Part shown: piece by piece, positions 22,626 to 32,845 of the stretch
Layout: the number at the start of each line of letters is the position of its first letter
Position numbering within the stretch: the stretch's first letter is position 1
Assembly (NCBI GenBank): GCA_036365455.1
Contig: JAWQUS010000001.1
Location: forward strand, 24,103,001-24,167,000
Reading direction: 5' to 3'
Length of the DNA: 64,000 nucleotides
Origin: Macrosoma leucophasiata
Taxonomy: Eukaryota; Arthropoda; Insecta; Lepidoptera; Hedylidae
Made by a program: the position numbers and the translations under genes
The notes under the pieces: generated by a model
The model's database searches: none
What the model saw: only the letters and a program-made list of their open reading frames with translations
Told to the model about the DNA's origin: nothing

Positions 22626-23689
22626 TTTTAAGTAGGTAATTAGTTAATATACGAGAAATAAATCAGAAAACTATTTTTATTTCAATTCGATATGTACATT
22701 GCTGTGGAAGCTGTGGATTTACAAACATTTTTAAACATAATAAAGTGTATAAAAATGTCGCATATTTTACCGCTAGATCCATTCACCACAAATATTAAAA
22801 AAAAACTCATCAAAAATCTTGAAGATCGTGAAAAACAATCAAACACGGAACAATAGTCAAACAGTTGTACCGTTCCGTTCCGTTCTCTTTAATTAGGCCC
22901 TCAAAAAGTCGTGAAACGAGAGTACGGCGCGCACAAAAGATAAAATTTGTTGTGTCTATCGATTACGATAGAGATTTCTGTGAACAATAGCATTTTCGTA
23001 TCAAATCACACAATTAGAAGTGATCGGTTGTATGGTCTGTCGGCCGCTTTGTCGGCATTCTGTCATTGCTGTTGGTGCGCTCCACTACGGGCCGGTTGAT
23101 TGATGCCGTTTGAAATTAAATTACCGATTCGGTTCTTTATGGGATTTTTATTGTTGTTATTTTAACCACTTTCATGTGAATGTTAATTTTGAATTTACTA
23201 GTTTGTCTCTATAGTACGAACTCTTAATTTGTTAACTTATTCAACTTTCAGTTATTGAAGAAATTAGACGAGGCACGAAAAGTAATGAGAACCGTGATAT
23301 CTGGCGCTCCGAGCCTACTTCCTACCCCGTGAGGAACTTAGTGTAAAGATACAAACATCTTCAACTTAACCAAAACAAAAATGAATATATTATGTGAAAC
23401 GATTTTGGTTTTAATCTCGGTTTTGAATAACCTATTGCCTCTTTTTAACGTAAAGAGTAAAAAATCATTACCCATTATTGAAATAGGTTTTAATAAACCC
23501 ATAAATTCTAATTTTTTTTTACTGTTTTGTATAAGTATCTCGTAAGTATTTTTTCACTCTGTCATGTTTATAAACTTATTTTGAACATTGTTTTATTTGT
23601 TTAAATTATTGTAAAAGTAAAATGTATTTTCATAATTTATTTTCAATTATTTCACGTATTTTTCGAATGTTTACCCGCTTTTTTTCAGT
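22626..23689. other. No repeat or gene recognised
   Basis: Free of the window's shared repeats, so it may be older unique sequence. No convincing coding frame. Confidence 0.4.
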
Positions 23690-23880
23690 GGTATCAACCG
23701 CAGGTCGCAAGCGAGCCGCACCACCGTTGTTTGGCCATCGGAACAGACGAGTCAAAGGAATCACAATGATGGACAAACCGTGACCCAGCGGTTTCAGTGT
23801 TTAATTAACCTGTCCCATACCATCCCGACCCGTCGCGGTCCGTACCGCCCCGTCCCGGCCTGTCAATGCCGGATTTATTT
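23690..23880. other. GC-rich unique patch upstream of a candidate promoter
   Basis: It follows a pyrimidine-rich TTTTTTTCAG like a splice acceptor. It includes C-rich short motifs (CCGACCCGTCGCGGTCC, CCGCCCCGTCCC). It is more GC-rich than its surroundings and shares nothing with the repeats here. It may be a host regulatory or 5' untranslated region; no coding frame supports this. Confidence 0.3.
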
Positions 23881-23937
23881 TGTATTCATAATACGCGACA
23901 GATCGGCCAGTCTGTCACGATTTTCCCGAAGGACACT

Positions 23938-23968
23938 TATATAGCTAGCTGACAGGTGGAAAAGCAGT
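23938..23968 (+). promoter_or_regulatory. Candidate core promoter (TATA + initiator)
   Basis: TATATAG at 23938-23944 is followed, with 28 nt from the first T to the central A at 23966, by GCAGTC, which fits the arthropod initiator KCAGTY. This is normal TATA-Inr spacing. The first ATG downstream (24031) opens only about 21 codons, so any transcript would need splicing or be non-coding. Chance occurrence is possible. Confidence 0.3.
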
Positions 23969-23999
23969 CGGTTTTGCTGCAAATTGATAGTAGAGTTTT

Positions 24000-25190
24000 A
24001 GTCGAGAAACTGAAGGGTGTAGGCAGCGTCATGTTATCTTTTTTCAAGAGGGAATCCTTGCACATTAATACAATCACTTGCTTAATATATTTTTAATATT
24101 GTTACTTAGTCTAAATTACAAAAATAAACAATGCAGATAAAAAAGAGAAACGACACAAAAAACTTTGCAAATTATCTATCGAAATACACTATACGTGGCC
24201 CCTTAATAGCAATCACAGAGACAAAACAACAAAGGCTTCAGGGGTGGGAATATATCTGCATTCTGACCTCCGATTATTGTGTAAAAGCAGCAGTTATTAT
24301 ACCGTTAGGCAGTTACAAACAAGCAGTTTACATAATGGTAGTAAGTATTTACATCCCGTCAATGTTGGGAGTATGTTCCTCCATGTTCCATACAGGTATT
24401 CATTAATCACACACAATTTAATGGCTTCACGAAAATCTTCGTAAATGACTGCCAATTAACTGAAAGGTGACTGAAGGAACTTTTCAAAATAATCAAAATT
24501 CTCTTTCTACGCCTGAAACCTCTTTCTAAAACTTGTGCAGTGGCAAAATGTTTTACAATTCTTTCAGTACATGCTTGCTTTGTGATTATATACAAAGATA
24601 CCTGCACTTATTTCGCCTATGATGGTAAAGGATGGGTGGAAATTTTGTTCCGTGGGCGCGTAATTCCATTTAGTCACTTTGCGGCTCCACCGCTTCACAT
24701 GCGACTTCCGATCATATTAGACCTGCTCGTCGTGGTTTTATCTAATTACGATCACGATGTTTACTTACATATCTACCTATTATAATATTTTGTTTTAGAT
24801 TGTGAATACTGAGAGGTGGTAACCTTATTTTTTTTCCGATAGTGTTTGCTCTAAATAAAACTTTACAAGTAGCTTTCTTTAGTTCTTTAAATTATTTAAA
24901 AAAATGTACTTTTTGAATACTTAATGGAAAATTTTGCCGAAATGTTTCTTGAAATTACTTTGATAAAATTAACAATAAAAACCTGTGAACAAAAAGAATC
25001 ACGCCTGAAACTTTTTTGCTTCAATAGATAATTTTTTCATTGAATAAGTAAAAAGAAAGAAATTCGTTTTTTAGTTTATCGTTTGTTTTCATTTTTGCCA
25101 TTGATTTCTAGATAACAATGTGTCAATAAATTTCATAAACATTCGTAATTTATCATCTTATACGTGACTGATAACAACTATTATACCCTA
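24000..25190. other. No supported gene
   Basis: Frames at 24131-24406 and 24540-24785 have no recognisable motif. Only a few bases near 24235 recall SINE-A (CTTCAGGGGTGGGAATATAT, ATTCTGACCTC). Confidence 0.4.
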
Positions 25191-25324
25191 AATTGGACCT
25201 ACTTTTGCAACAAGGAACCATACACGAACATTCCAAGTTCGAATTAACAGTAGTTAAGCCTATCTATACCTATATAACTCGATTTTATCATGTTGGTTCC
25301 TTGTTGCATAAGTAGGTCCAATTA
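25191..25324. mobile_element. 134-bp TIR element
   Basis: Starts AATTGGACCTACTTTTGC and ends in its near-exact reverse complement. The roughly 30-bp inverted repeats differ at one position. Flanks do not give a clear duplication. Probably a MITE; family unknown. Confidence 0.6.
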
Positions 25325-26928
25325 TGAGTAGACGTCGTCGTTTCTATAGCCCTGCAACAAACCCAAAATACGACCCAAATAGCGCCAGATTTGAAATAAT
25401 AAAGCAAAACCATTGATACCCATACTCCAACCAATTTAAGTAAGACTAATGGAACTTCATATGTCCCATTATATTTCGCTTCCATGGCCGGGGATGAATG
25501 GTGTTCGGTGACAGATGTCGACACTCCATAGCTTTCCCATTTCTCCACACTAGGGATGTAAGCATCACACGTTTCAGTGCAAAAACATCGATATGTTCTT
25601 AGGTGTTCGCTTGCAACAATGATTGAAATAAAATTATTTCGCACAAAAACCTTCCCCAAATATAGCAATAAGAGTGTCCACTACACTCTCGTTATTAGAG
25701 GAGAATCTACCATAATCCCTACGCTTTTTAAACGTACTGATGATCGCAGTGGCAGAACGTTTCTCGTGGAACGCTACTGAGTGTTATTGTTTTTACTGCC
25801 ACCTGTATTTTACCACTTTATTGGCGTAACTAATACATATGCATATACATAGGACATTATAGCTTTCTAGTGCTTTACACTAGTATTTGAGCTAAGATGC
25901 GGATGGAAGGACATAGATAAACTTACTCGCAGGATAAGGAACCCAAAAAAACAGATGTTGTTCGAAGCTGTGTCAGACCATTTTCATTTTATTCGCAAAA
26001 CTTCAATGTATCGATATGTCAATATTTATCATTGCAATGTTTACATCCCTACTCCACACCCGACATATTATGTGATGTCATCGCGTTCACAAGTATCGAA
26101 GATGAATCAAATAATACTCAAAAGCATGTTAGTAGTCAATCGAAATACATATTAGGAGACAGTAAACAAACATTATCATGCCTAATCAGGAATCATTTGG
26201 TTCAACTGCTAAACAATTAATCGTTTTGATATGTTGTTAATCAAGTTTAGTAAAGTGTTCTCAATTAAATTAAATTAACATTTTAAACAAGCTTGCATTG
26301 CACAGGATGAAATGTGATAGCAGTCTACAAATGACTACAAACATCTTAAAAAAGGAGAGGCTTCAACGCTACTGCTGAGGTCTAGATTATTTTGAATCTT
26401 CAATTGAAACAATATATAGCAGGCATTCTTATTAAAACAATTTATAGAGTATACTAATTATTAATAAATTATTTTAAATTAAGGTATTAATAAACAAAAT
26501 TAAAAAATAAAATGTAAATAAATTAAAAAGAATAAAATGCTATTAACGTAATGAAAAGTCACTATTGTACTGATTAGTTATTTAAATAAATAAATCAATT
26601 ATGTTGTCCGCGCTTCTACATTAAGAAAAAACCTAGCCAAGAAAAATCTCAGGCTCCACTTCGAAGGTGGAGCCTAAGATCATACTTTTTCAATAACATC
26701 TTTGGCATATTATTATGATTTTCACTTTCTAGGCACATTGCAGGATGTAAAATACATAGCATCTTAGGTTTTTAATCGTCAAAAAAGTCTTGAAAGTGTT
26801 TTTGAGAGAACTCTCTATTTGCACAAATGGCATTATTAATAAATAAAAAAAATTATAATATAAAAAGTAAAAAAATACAAAATGCTAATAAGTATTTGAT
26901 CATGTAATTTTTTTTGTAAGTTTCTAAA
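25325..26928. other. No supported gene
   Basis: A 126-codon reverse frame (25288-25668) overlaps the TIR and has no family motif. Near 26650-26676 is a short hairpin (AGGCTCCAC / GTGGAGCCT). The rest is AT-rich. Confidence 0.4.
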
Positions 26929-27111
26929 TCCCTACTAATATTATAAATGCGAAAGTAACTCTGTCTGTTTGTCTGTCTGTGACCTTTTCACTTCCATACG
27001 ACTGAACCTATTTAAATGAAATTTGGTACAGTGATAGAGTTGACTTTGAGAAAGAACATAGTCTACTTTTTAAACGACATCCACGCGGGTGAACCCTCGT
27101 GCAACAGCTAG
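26929..27111 (+). mobile_element. Short non-autonomous Helitron
   Basis: 183 bp. Starts TCCCTACTAATATTATAAAT after an A and ends CTAG before a T. About 10 bp before the end is a hairpin of form ACGCGGG-TGAA-CCCTCGT (27083-27100). These are the hallmarks of Helitrons. An internal CTGTCTGTTTGTCTGTCTGT stretch is common in lepidopteran copies. No Rep/helicase coding. Confidence 0.8.
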
Positions 27112-28018
27112 TTAATTATATATTTGTAATTGCTCAGTGACTAACATTACTCATTCCTTTTCAATGACTTATTTCTAGTTATCTTATTACAATTAATATG
27201 CATTAAGCTAGCCCCTCAGGTTGGGTAAAGGCATCCTCCAAAGACGACTGACATTGTTAATAAGTAATAAATAAAAATCCATGAAAACACAATTTTCTGA
27301 GATTCATATAGCGATAAAATGATTCCTAGAAAATAGTGTCGCTACGTGAGTTATTATTTAAAACTCAGCACAGATTAGCCAGTAGTGTAGTAGATCGTTG
27401 AAGTGTAGTGAAGTCAAAGGGTGCACACAATGGGCCCGCGCCGTGACTGGCGGAATCGCACCCTGTTGAATGTGGCGGTGGCCACGAGATCACGGTAAAG
27501 TGGGACAACAAAATATATTTTTTTAGAGCGAAACTGTTGTATTTGGTATATTTTTATTCTCATTCGTGCATGTAATATTTCCAAGAGCTCCAATTGATAA
27601 CTTTCATATCCATGGGTGCAGTAGTTCTTCCAATGATATTAAAGCTCATTGAGTTCTTCCATTTGGTAGCGCGAAATATCGTATACAGATTTTAACATTT
27701 AATAAGCTGCAAAATATCAACGAATGAAAATTCAGGAGTACTCACTGCTGGTTACATTGAAATTAATTACAATGTAGCACCAACACAATACAGTTTGTAG
27801 AGGTGTATTTTTACAGTTCAATTCCTTTTAGGTATCTTACGATCATTATGTTTCTCTAATGTCCATCAACTGACAAAAATATACAGAGCTGCCAAACACT
27901 ATATTTTTGCCACTTCGTTTTTGCGTTAAATTATTGTAATGTTTTATTGAAAATACGATGTTTACGTACCAAACTACATGACTTTTTAAAGCAGAAAGCT
28001 TCTATATTCATTACTTTA
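27112..28018. other. No feature recognised
   Basis: AT-rich spacer. 27211-27250 has a short stretch (AAAGGCATCCTCCAAAGACG) that recalls RTE 3' ends but is too short to assign. Confidence 0.35.
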
Positions 28019-28275
28019 TTCATGCATGCACTCCGACTTCGAAGACTATTGAGCCCTCTTTCAGGTACAATAGGTTGAATTACCTATTGTACCTGAAAGA
28101 GGGCTCAATACACGACCTATTTGGTCAAGACCTCATTCGCATTGTCTGTATATACCTATCTGTATTGTCATTCACTCATTCCACATTCCTTATAGACGGC
28201 CACGCCCAAACCGCCGGAGCGTGCTTTTTTCATTTTCATACCGATACTCTAATCCACACAAAGATTTTTATCTCA
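28019..28275 (-). mobile_element. LINE B fragment with inverted duplication
   Basis: Antisense match to about 42790-43030 of LINE B (TGCATGCACTCCGA, CGACCTATTTGGTCA, CACCGGAGCGTGCTTTTTTC-like). Inside it, 28047-28075 and 28082-28110 form a perfect 29-bp-arm palindrome with a 6-nt centre, which the other LINE B copies lack. Confidence 0.65.
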
Positions 28276-29465
28276 AGCCTAACTTGCAACTACTTTATAC
28301 ACACATGGTGCTTAATGATGCAGATAATTACCACCAAGAAATAAAACTACGAATGTACCCACAAATATCCCAAGTTATCCAAACCCATAGCCACCCTCCA
28401 CATCAAGCGGCGCGGCTAAGTGACGATGATCGACAAAAATGGATGAAGTGCAATTTTATTAACACAGGCTTTCATCAAAAAACATTGAATGAGATAACAA
28501 ATGATGTTGTTTGTGAGCCGGCGCGGTGGAAAATGGGCCTAATGGAGTGATGTATGGGCATCAATCGCTATCTATCGGCTGTGACTTGGGCTTGACTCAT
28601 CGCTTTTTTTATTTTTTTGACTATCGGTTACTTTTGTTACGGACTTGTTCTATATCTAACACTGTGACAACTCTCATTTAGGTATTGATAATATGTTGTA
28701 ATCTGTTTTTTGTAAGGTCTTTAGCATATTATAGAGTCTTATCAATCGGTAATTTTTCGAATTACCCACAACATACTATTATGTATAAAAATCCGTACTA
28801 TAACCGGACCGGTATATAAGACAGTATTCTATAATCCAACAAATTCGATAGTTCTACACTGTCGTGCAAACCTTGTCGGATTACGGGGGATCCACTGCAT
28901 ATATACAGTATCTTTTAATGACAAAATGACATCAAAATAAAAACTTAATAACGAGAAGAACGGTCCCCTTTTTAAAAATCATCTCACCACCCATGTCGTA
29001 CAAAAACAGTCGAGTATTAAATTTCCAAATCTAATCAACTGCTTGCATTAAGCCCATCAAGCGACCTCAAGGAATCCACCAATCGTCTCCATGACATCTA
29101 TCATCGTCAACCTAAACCAAATAGCTATAATTCTGTTTCACTTGTGTATACGACGATGCATGTAAAGAAATGAGACAAAGCATCAATGATTCAGTTTAGT
29201 TCTGCAATTCAATAGCAACAAGAGGTCATGGTACGCTGGTGACGTTGAACCAATGACATAGTCGTGAATCTGACAGTTTATGAGGATGTGACTCCATTAA
29301 TTTTTATAGTCCCCCCATTATGCGGTCTTGGGGTACCTGGTTTTAGGTTCGATACGCTGATAATGAGGTGCAGGTATTTTTATTCGATTTACGCTTATTT
29401 TATGTACGAAAATGTTGTTTTATATGTTGTATACTTTTGTCTCTTTCTCGTCATCAGGACATAAG
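28276..29465. other. No supported gene
   Basis: Small frames (28221-28550, 29264-29464) have no motif. No shared repeats found. Confidence 0.35.
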
Positions 29466-29648
29466 ACCTCTGGGGTGCAAATGTTCAGTAGCACTTATAT
29501 ACAACTTTCCACTACGCCTATGCTGGCCTTCCACTAACCTGGGTTCGGTCCCCGGGTCGGGGACTTTAAATTCTCTAGTGTTATAGGGAAGTTTTAAAAG
29601 TTTCCCAGTTCCTACCTTGAAGTTATGTAATGTACTCGGAGATTTCTC
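29466..29648 (+). mobile_element. SINE-B 5' half, diverged
   Basis: Has GGTTCGGTCCCCGGGTCGGG followed by the AAGTTTCCCAGTTCCTACC and GTAATGTACTCGGAGAT blocks. The A box is degraded and the 3' half missing. Confidence 0.55.
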
Positions 29649-30231
29649 CAAAACTCATATTTATCCTGTATGCTATAGTTTTTTTTTTCCGGTACTGTCT
29701 AGTAGTTCGTAGCTCTATAGTATCGTAGAGCCCTAGTTACGAAATAGATACACGAACGTGATTTTGTAGCACCAAGCTACGGACCACAATCAATGGTTTT
29801 ATCCATATAAAATTGAATAAAACGGATTATAATTTAGATTGCCATGGTTATCTGTGACGTAAAAGATTGCCTAGTATTTTAAATAAATAAATACCGCTCA
29901 TGCTAAATTATGATTATGAGCTTTTTTTATTTATTTATATATTTTAAGCCAAACTTCAGAACCGTTATAAAAAACACAATACGGTACTGGAAGCACTTTA
30001 GCTTTGTATCATATACCTAAATTAAAAAAAAACGATTTCTCAAAGTTATAAAAAACATAATTAAGAAATGAAGTAAAAATAGAAAGTCAGTCAGTCATTT
30101 TTCTTTCCATTTTTTCTTTAAATTCTAAAATTCGCTCGTGTATGTAATTGCGAAAAAAATAATATTACAAACATACCTAATTCATTTTATCACAGTGCGT
30201 AAATAACATTTCATTTAAAACTATTTTTTAT
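29649..30231. other. No gene; one family D arm
   Basis: 30096-30125 carries TTTTTCTTTCCATTTTTTCT, a single family D arm. Otherwise AT-rich. Confidence 0.4.
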
Positions 30232-30297
30232 GTTTGTATCTTCACGCCAGGTCCCTAACGGGGTAGGCAGAGGGTGGAGCGCCATTCCGGTCCTGAC
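30232..30297 (-). mobile_element. LINE B 3' end fragment
   Basis: Antisense match to the end of LINE B (GTATCTTCACGCCAGGTCCC, ACGGGGTAGGCAGAGGGTG), as at 42678 and 57690. Confidence 0.65.
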
Positions 30298-30961
30298 ATA
30301 ATTTTTTTGGAATATGTATACTGAAATTATATTTTGAAATCAATCGACGGTTCGTTTCGCATTTTAGTGTAATGTACGCGAAATAAATCCGTAAAAAATA
30401 TTTTTATTTCAATGAGTGTAGCTAGCAAACATCTAAGAACATCAACATGTTTTTTTTTGTCTGACCGTCACCGCACATTTGTATTGAAGCAGGATTGTAT
30501 GTCAAAACAGTATACTTTACGCTATAATTATGTAAATAAACAGTCTTTTAATATATCCCGATGATTTGTTTGGCGTCTCTAATTTGCAGTTTATGTTAAT
30601 TATGTATTCATTTAATAATTCTATGTTGTCCACGTAGGTAATATATGATTTTGTTAATTTAAAATTATTGCTTGGAATTTCGACATTTTGTGCGTTTATG
30701 TAACCGAGTAATAAGCAATTTTAGTTATGATGGACAGACGTGGAATATTTTTTATGTAATCAATATGTGATTTGTTTAGAAGGACACAACTAAATTTAAT
30801 AAGTTTCGATTTTAATTAGCTAAATTTTTAAATGTGCAATTTAAAAAAAATAATTAAGAATGCTTTCTAAAGGAAATGAAAAAAAAACTTTATTCTTTTA
30901 CAAACTACTTTCTTAATTGAGAAATGGTTCTCTTTCATCCGCTATGTTTTTTATAAAGGCA
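30298..30961. other. No gene; family X tail relic
   Basis: 30362-30440 resembles the family X tail (ATGAGTGTAGCTAGCAAAC). Other sequence is AT-rich. Confidence 0.35.
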
Positions 30962-31312
30962 CTAGCGGCCCGCCCCTGCTTCGCGCGGGTGCAATGTTAC
31001 CTACCCTCTCCTATTCGTCTTAGCGTGATGATTATAGATATAGCCTAAAACCTTCCTCGATATCTTCTATAGTTTAGGCAGCGTACGCAAAATGAGTAAC
31101 TTTTCTAATTGATTTTTTACACCTTGTGTCTGAAAAACCCAAATATCTTACGGAACCTTATTTTTCCAAAATAAAATATAGCCTATGTTACCCGTGGATA
31201 ATGTAGCTTTCGAATAGTGAAAGATTTTTAAAAATCGTTCCAGTAGTTATTGAGCTTATTCAATACAAACAAACAAACAAAAAATATTACCCCTTTATAA
31301 TATTAGTATAGA
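30962..31312 (-). mobile_element. Non-autonomous Helitron, complete
   Basis: 351 bp. On the minus strand it begins TCTATACTAATATTATAAAG after an A and ends in a GC-rich hairpin region, then CTAG before T. The 5' end resembles the copy at 26929, while the interior differs. It has no coding capacity. Confidence 0.8.
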
Positions 31313-31548
31313 TATCTGTAACGCCCTACACTATGCGCAAAATACATCCCCACTTTACTTGTAGGAGAGGTAACGGGAGAGGGACGCGAGGGGGCGAGGC
31401 AAGTAAGGCAACGGGATAAAGTCAAAAGAGAGTGGATGACTAGTCTCCACTCGCCGAAACTCGTGCCGAGTGGAGGCTCCTCAAGAGTCTGGATGGCACA
31501 TACCTAAGGGTTCCGTAGTCCTACTCGGAACCCTAAAACCTCAAGAAG

Positions 31549-31890
31549 ATGCGAATAATAATAATAATGGCAACCCTTGATATGTCCCACTGCTGGACAC
31601 GAGTCTCTCCCTTCTTGGGAGGAGGCTTGGAGCTTACTTCACCACGCTGCTCCAATGCGGGTTGGTGGAGGATGAGGGTGAGTGGGCAACCCGCTGTCGA
31701 ATGTTTTCAAACCGCCCATAAGACTCTATCGATAGCAACCGGGACCGACGGTTTAACGGGTCCTCCGAAGCACGGAAACGCGGATTTTAATTTGCCACTA
31801 GCGGTCACCCATCACACACTCGACCGCGCCCGTATCGCTTAACCGAGCAGATCGCTTCCGATCTACGCCAGCTGCGGGGCCATGCGCGCT
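31549..31890 (-). mobile_element. SINE with 5S rRNA-like head
   Basis: On the minus strand the element starts near 31885. It carries TTAAGCGATACGGGCGCGGT and GATGGGTGACCGC (31801-31813 on the plus strand), in the order and spacing of the 5S rRNA internal promoter. A body and an (ATT)n tail follow at 31549-31562. In 5S genes the corresponding stretches read TTAAGC...CGGGCGCGG and GGATGGGTGACCGC (family knowledge). A 3' fragment lies at 16508-16680. This suggests a SINE3-type, 5S-derived SINE. Confidence 0.65.
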
Positions 31891-32639
31891 TCAAGATGCG
31901 AATACAAACGCAAATTCGAGAATATTTCACAAAATGGGAGTTTATTCTAGTCCCAGAGATATAGACGCTTTATCTTCAGATAGAAATAAATGAATTACTA
32001 GAAATTTAATGTTACATAATTAACGGAAACGACTTATTAAAATTTATTGAGACTCTCAAACTTTCTAAATTTGCTTAAATCAAACCTTAAAGTTTCAGAA
32101 TAATCCAAAGTTAAGAATATTGATAAAAGGTAGACCTTTCGTACAGTCAGCATGATCAGCAAAAGTTCCCAGATGTGTTTTGATCACATTTCGCGAAACA
32201 TCTGTTTGAAACTCAAGGGCCTAGGAACGGTGACTCAGCGCATTCCACGAGTCTGTACTGGGGTGAAGCATTCTTTTATAAATTGGCTTTTTTTATTTAA
32301 TTTTATTATTTGTCATCGATTAGCTTTTGGTTAACGCACTTGATGACAACCAAGGGTTTTATATTAACACAATTATTTTTAGATATTAATCTTTATTTAT
32401 AAAAATGAATCTTTGTCTGTATGTCCCTTATAGAATCGTTAACTACGCATTTGATCATGTGATGATCTTTAGCAATGTTGTTGTGCATGAGCCCATGAAG
32501 GTTTCTGAGTTGGCAAATTCGACAGATGGCGCCACTGTCGTTTTTTAGTTGGTGGCGTAGCAACGCGCGCATGGTACAGCTGGTAGGTGTATAAAATTGC
32601 CACATTATAACTAACTATCACAGAAATTTAACAAGTAAG
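31891..32639. other. No supported gene
   Basis: 32385-32600 has a Helitron/MITE-like look (TTTGTCTGTATGTCCCTTAT, CAGATGGCGCCACT) but no ends could be defined. Confidence 0.35.
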
Positions 32640-32705
32640 ATCTCAGGGGTGGCATCGCATCTGCATTTTGACCTCTGGTTTTTGTGTGTCTAGAGTCTCT
32701 AGAGG
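32640..32705 (+). mobile_element. SINE-A internal fragment
   Basis: Matches ATCTGCATTTTGACCTCTGG with its flanks. The 3' block is missing. Confidence 0.5.
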
Positions 32706-32845
32706 CTTGTGTTGGCACACATATCAAGCATTTTTTATGAACCTAATAAAGATGGCTCTTTATTACATAAAAAAATCAATATCAATAAAAAGCCTTAATG
32801 CGACAGAACATAAAAAATATAAATTAAAACAAAGAAAACATCTAT

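Noticed and set aside
24131..24785. Host exons downstream of the candidate promoter
   Set aside because: Frames of 66-91 codons lack motifs, and no convincing donor/acceptor pairs tie them together.
25288..25668. 126-codon reverse frame as a host gene
   Set aside because: Overlaps a TIR element end, and has no recognisable domain or splice context.
28075..28550. Two overlapping plus-strand frames (89 and 109 codons)
   Set aside because: The first lies in an antisense LINE B fragment and the palindrome. The second has no motif.
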